A DNA stretch of 44,720 bases. Origin: Chloroflexota bacterium (GTDB lineage: Bacteria; Chloroflexota; Anaerolineae; Aggregatilineales; Phototrophicaceae). Of this stretch, positions 41,753 to 44,720 are shown piece after piece. The stretch is taken from the NCBI GenBank assembly GCA_028873975.1, contig JAPPMO010000088.1, forward strand, positions 1 through 44,720, read 5' to 3'. Under the pieces are notes generated by a model. That model saw nothing but the letters and a program-made list of their open reading frames with translations, made no database searches and was not told where the DNA came from. The position numbers and the translations under genes are program-made. Numbering within the stretch: the first letter of the stretch is position 1; each line of letters begins with the position of its first letter.

Positions 41753-42726
41753 CTGGCATTGGCTTGTGCCAACTCGGCTTCATCAAGCTCGCCGTTTTTA
41801 GGCTTCACCCCGGTAAAGGGAAGCTCGCCTTTTTCCCAGGCGACCAAAAGCGGCACCGCCGTAAAGATCGACGAGTAGGTCCCCGATAGCAGGCCGATAA
41901 ACAAAATTGCGATGAATTGCTTGACGGTTTCGCCGCCGAATAGCAAGATCGCGATCATGATAAAAAATGCGTTCAGTTGCGTGGCAAGGGAACGGTGAAT
42001 GGTCTCCCAAATGCTGCGATTGACAATCGTCTCGAAAGGCTCGCCCAGATGCTTCGGGATGTTTTCGCGAATGCGGTCAAAAACGACGATCGAGTCCTGC
42101 ACGGAAAAGCCCACGACGGTCAATACAGCTGTCAAAAACAGGGCGTCGATTTCCCAGCCGAGCAATAGCCCAAAGAGCGACATGACGCCCATCACCACCA
42201 GAATGTCGTGGATCATGGCCGCGATGGCGCAGACGCCGTAGCGTATCGCGTTGGGCACCTGCCGAAAGGCGATCACGATGAAGCCGGTAATCACCAAAGC
42301 CCCGACAGCCACGGCAGCCAGGGCGGAACGCGTGACCTCTTGACCTATGGTCGCGGAAACGGTTTCGGCGCGGAAGCTGTCTCGGTCAATGGGCGTAATG
42401 GATCCCAGCCGAAGGAGGATGTCGTTTGTCGCCTCGACGTCGTGGAAACCGGCGCGCACGGACCAGCGATAATCGCTTGCCGCGCCGATGCGCTGTATGA
42501 TGATATTCTCGTCGCCGACCGCGCCGAACACTTGACGGATGCTGTCTTCGGTCGCGCCGGCATCCTGGAACTTTAATTCGTATATGCTGCCGCCGACAAA
42601 GTCGATGCTCAGGCGGAAGGGCGAGCCGGTCGCAACTGTCGACAGGAGCATGACTGCCAGTCCAGGCATGATGACCAAGGCGGATAACAGGAAGAACCAG
42701 CGGCGCTTCTCGACAATCTTGAACAT
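41749..42726 (-). CDS. secF: Protein translocase subunit SecF
   Basis: Membrane subunit of the SecDF complex that uses proton motive force to pull exported proteins. It has 325 aa with about six helices. Typical segments: SIDFVGGSIYELKF (the family's DF-GG motif, early exo-loop), VGFSVQDSIVVFDRIREN and TIHRSLATQLNAF. GGAG lies 8 nt before the ATG and 11 nt separate it from secD. Last of yajC-secD-secF. Confidence 0.96.
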   Translation of the reverse strand: MFKIVEKRRWFFLLSALVIMPGLAVMLLSTVATGSPFRLSIDFVGGSIYELKFQDAGATEDSIRQVFGAVGDENIIIQRIGAASDYRWSVRAGFHDVEATNDILLRLGSITPIDRDSFRAETVSATIGQEVTRSALAAVAVGALVITGFIVIAFRQVPNAIRYGVCAIAAMIHDILVVMGVMSLFGLLLGWEIDALFLTAVLTVVGFSVQDSIVVFDRIRENIPKHLGEPFETIVNRSIWETIHRSLATQLNAFFIMIAILLFGGETVKQFIAILFIGLLSGTYSSIFTAVPLLVAWEKGELPFTGVKPKNGELDEAELAQANAS

Positions 42727-42737
42727 TTCTGCTCTCC

Positions 42738-44225
42738 CTATACGCCTAGCAAAGCGCGATTACGGTCGATGGTGTTGCGGAATATGCTGACGAGAATATA
42801 CAGAAAACTGCGCGTAACGATTACCGCGGTGAACAGATTCAAGACCAAACCTATGGCCAGAGTCACGGCGAAGCCGGCTACGATGCTGGCGCCGGGCGTC
42901 TGCCCGAACATAAAGAGAATCCCGCAAATGATGATCGTCGAGAGATTGGAATCGCGAATGGATGTCCAGGCGCGGTCGAAGCCGGCCTTCAATGCCTCTT
43001 CCAGCGCCAAGCCCGCCCGCAATTCCTCTTTGATCCGCTCGAATATGAGGATATTGCCGTCGACAGCCGTTCCGATTGATATCAGAAAACCTGTGATGGC
43101 CGGCAAGGTCAGCGTCACCGGCAAGAGCTTGAAGACGGCGATATTCAAGAAAATGAATACGATCAGCGCCAGATCCGCCGCCAAGCCGGGCAGGCGATAG
43201 TAAATGAACATAAAAGCCAGCACCACCAGTACGCCGACGACGCCGGCTTGAACGCTGAGCCGCACCGACTCTTGCCCGAGCGTCGCGCCGACTTCCTGCG
43301 TGCTCTCAATACGGAGCGGTATGGGCAAGGCGCCCGATCGCAATTGCAGAGCCAAGGTGTTCGCTTCCTGTTCGGTGAATTGGCCCGAAATGACCCCGCC
43401 GGTCGAAAGTTGCGCTTGAATGGTGGGCGCGGAAAGCACTTCGCCGTCCAGGACAATCGCCATCGGCTGCCCGATGCGCTCCCCGGTGAAGCTCCCAAAT
43501 ACATTCTGGAAGTCTTCCTTGATCTCGAAATTGATCAGCCATTGGGGGTTGCCCGTGCCTTGCGCGGGCGCCAATACCGCGCTCGCCGCCTGCAAGCCCG
43601 CGCCGGTCATCACCGTGCGGAAGGGCAAACCATTCACCGGATGGGCGAGCCGCCCCGCAAGCGGATCTTCTTCACCGCTAAGCTCTCCTCGCAGCGTGAT
43701 TTGTTCACTGGTGACGATTTCCCGCCCGATCAGGTCCATCACCTGGTTGGACAAGCCGCCAAAATCAACAAACTCCAGCAATGCGGTCTGCTGGATTGTG
43801 GCGATTGCTTGCTCAGGATCGCGCACGCCGGGCAATTCAACCAATATGCGATCGCGGCCCTGCACTTGCACGGTCGCTTCGGTCAATCCCAGCGCGTTTA
43901 CGCGGCGCGAGACATTGTTGGCGGTTTCCGCAAGCTCTTCCCGGGTAAAGTTCTGCGTCGGGATATCCGCCTGCAAAAGCACTCGTAGACCCCCGACGAG
44001 ATCCAAGCCAAGACTCTGCGTGATATGTAGCACAAATTCATTCTCGCCATCGCCATTGACGTCGATTTCGAGATTTTCGCTGCAGCGAAGCGACTCGATT
44101 TGCTGCGCTGTAGCCTTTGAACAGGCTTCGGTTTGTACGCCCTTAAACTCGGGAGGACTAGCAACCCAAATGCAGAAAATGCTTAACGCAAGAATAAGCA
44201 TCAGCCATCGAACATGACTGCTCAT
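42738..44225 (-). CDS. secD: Protein translocase subunit SecD
   Basis: Partner of SecF; 495 aa. Helix 1 (about 6-22), then a large external domain: GLDLVGGLRVLLQAD, VSRRVNALGLTEATVQVQG and LVELPGV in P1; FTGERIGQPMAIVLDGEVLSAP and GVISGQFTEQEA in the head; then helices 2-6 with RSGALPIPLRI, TAVDGNILIFERIKEEL and the second half of the conserved core. An unusual loop DVNGDGENE (D55-E63), like a calcium-binding EF-hand/dockerin loop, follows two cysteines (C35, C48). AGGT lies before the ATG. Confidence 0.96.
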   Translation of the reverse strand: MSSHVRWLMLILALSIFCIWVASPPEFKGVQTEACSKATAQQIESLRCSENLEIDVNGDGENEFVLHITQSLGLDLVGGLRVLLQADIPTQNFTREELAETANNVSRRVNALGLTEATVQVQGRDRILVELPGVRDPEQAIATIQQTALLEFVDFGGLSNQVMDLIGREIVTSEQITLRGELSGEEDPLAGRLAHPVNGLPFRTVMTGAGLQAASAVLAPAQGTGNPQWLINFEIKEDFQNVFGSFTGERIGQPMAIVLDGEVLSAPTIQAQLSTGGVISGQFTEQEANTLALQLRSGALPIPLRIESTQEVGATLGQESVRLSVQAGVVGVLVVLAFMFIYYRLPGLAADLALIVFIFLNIAVFKLLPVTLTLPAITGFLISIGTAVDGNILIFERIKEELRAGLALEEALKAGFDRAWTSIRDSNLSTIIICGILFMFGQTPGASIVAGFAVTLAIGLVLNLFTAVIVTRSFLYILVSIFRNTIDRNRALLGV

Positions 44226-44243
44226 AGACGGGACCTTTCGTGT

Positions 44244-44588
44244 CTAGGGTCTTTGCAAGGTTGTTCGGCGCTCTGCCCGCTGGTCACTCAATCCCATATT
44301 TGCATTTCGGGCGATTTCTTGTGAATCATAGACCTGTTGCAAGGCTGCCGTCAGCAGCTTGATGGTTACGCCGTCAGCGATCTCCACGAAGGAGATGCCT
44401 GAATCAACATCAATATCGACGATTTTGCCGACGATGCCGCCATAAGTAACGATTTCATCGCCGACGTGCAAGGACCGCACGACTTTCTGTTTGTGCTTGA
44501 AAGCGCGCTGTTTTGGGAAAATGAACATGGTCCAGTAAGCGCCCAAAGCGAGCGACAGAATGGCGAATACCAGCACGAACTCTAACAT
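44244..44588 (-). CDS. yajC: Preprotein translocase subunit YajC
   Basis: Small accessory of SecDF, 114 aa with one N-terminal helix (about 2-24) followed by the cytosolic domain RAFKHKQKVVRSLHVGDEIVTYGGIVGKIVDI. The C-terminal part (about 80-114) is polar and variable. AGGA lies 8-10 nt before the ATG. It is the first gene of yajC-secD-secF. Confidence 0.95.
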   Translation of the reverse strand: MLEFVLVFAILSLALGAYWTMFIFPKQRAFKHKQKVVRSLHVGDEIVTYGGIVGKIVDIDVDSGISFVEIADGVTIKLLTAALQQVYDSQEIARNANMGLSDQRAERRTTLQRP

Positions 44589-44619
44589 GGAAGGTTTCCT
44601 GATCGGTATGAACCGCGCA

Positions 44620-44625
44620 ATTATA
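44620..44625 (-). promoter_or_regulatory. Promoter -10 of yajC-secD-secF
   Basis: Perfect TATAAT on the minus strand with an expected start near 44613 and a leader of about 25 nt. The -35 is weak. Confidence 0.5.
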
Positions 44626-44667
44626 TCGGCGTATGCGCCCTTAAACCAGTGTAATCAGACAAGTCTC

Positions 44668-44720
44668 CAGGGCAATTGCATCAAATTATTTTTTCACCAC
44701 CGAGGACACCGAGAGCACCG
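44668..44720. mobile_element. Start of MITE-like intergenic element, copy C (cut by window end)
   Basis: CAGGGCAATTGCATCAAATT (44668-44687) followed by ACCACCGAGGACACCGAG (44696-44713). The first part matches the outer end of element B (CAGAGCAATCGCATCAGATT on the opposite strand) with three differences, and the second is identical to the 18-nt core of B's inner arm. The rest lies beyond the window. Confidence 0.6.

Overview
This window looks like a chromosomal segment of a Chloroflexota bacterium, probably of the Anaerolineae/Caldilineae type. That placement is inferred from gene style and not from a search. The signs are: moderately high GC; many exported proteins with Pro/Thr/Ser-rich linkers; a topoisomerase I with an N-terminal Cys4 domain; an exported periplasmic-binding/SH3/CARDB-like chimera; a baseplate-J-like protein beside alaS and ruvX; and a family 5 solute-binding protein held by a transmembrane anchor. 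Nearly all the DNA is coding. Genes sit in short tight operons with overlapping start/stop codons, and many promoters have recognisable -35/-10 boxes (TTGnnn / TATAMT). I saw no phage, plasmid, insertion sequence with a transposase, or CRISPR array.

Left part (1-10.7 kb, accessory and envelope): an M81 peptidase gene sits behind a 48-codon remnant of a ROK sugar kinase, divergent from a Gfo/Idh oxidoreductase. Then come tRNA-Arg(CCG), a small lipoprotein, an exported M23 peptidase, the large chimeric exported protein, a metallo-beta-lactamase-fold hydrolase, greA, and an unrecognised two-helix membrane protein.

Middle part (10.8-30.5 kb, mostly housekeeping, mostly minus strand): dprA-manC-topA; ffh-rpsP-khpA-rimM (protein targeting and ribosome assembly); an envelope operon of C39-like peptidase/TPR protein, murJ, a glyoxalase-II-like hydrolase, an alkaline-phosphatase-superfamily enzyme and an MFS transporter; alaS-baseplate-J-like-ruvX; and divergent tyrS.

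Right part (30.5-44.7 kb): two CoA-transferase-fold subunits (B, then A) lie on the plus strand but are separated by a minus-strand block of an S41 peptidase, secG and a solute-binding protein. The B subunit seems to lack the catalytic Glu of true CoA-transferases. Next is a complete TPP riboswitch with a visible terminator/antiterminator choice, controlling a thiB-thiP-thiQ thiamine importer. A roughly 250-bp MITE-like intergenic repeat with nested inverted repeats follows, then purH and the yajC-secD-secF operon. A second copy of the repeat begins at the right edge, upstream of yajC.

Points most worth a second look: the CoA-transferase-like pair without its catalytic Glu, the repeat family with terminal inverted repeats and a possible target duplication, the kinase relic carrying the ribosome binding site of the M81 gene, the riboswitch switching helix, and the multi-domain exported chimera.
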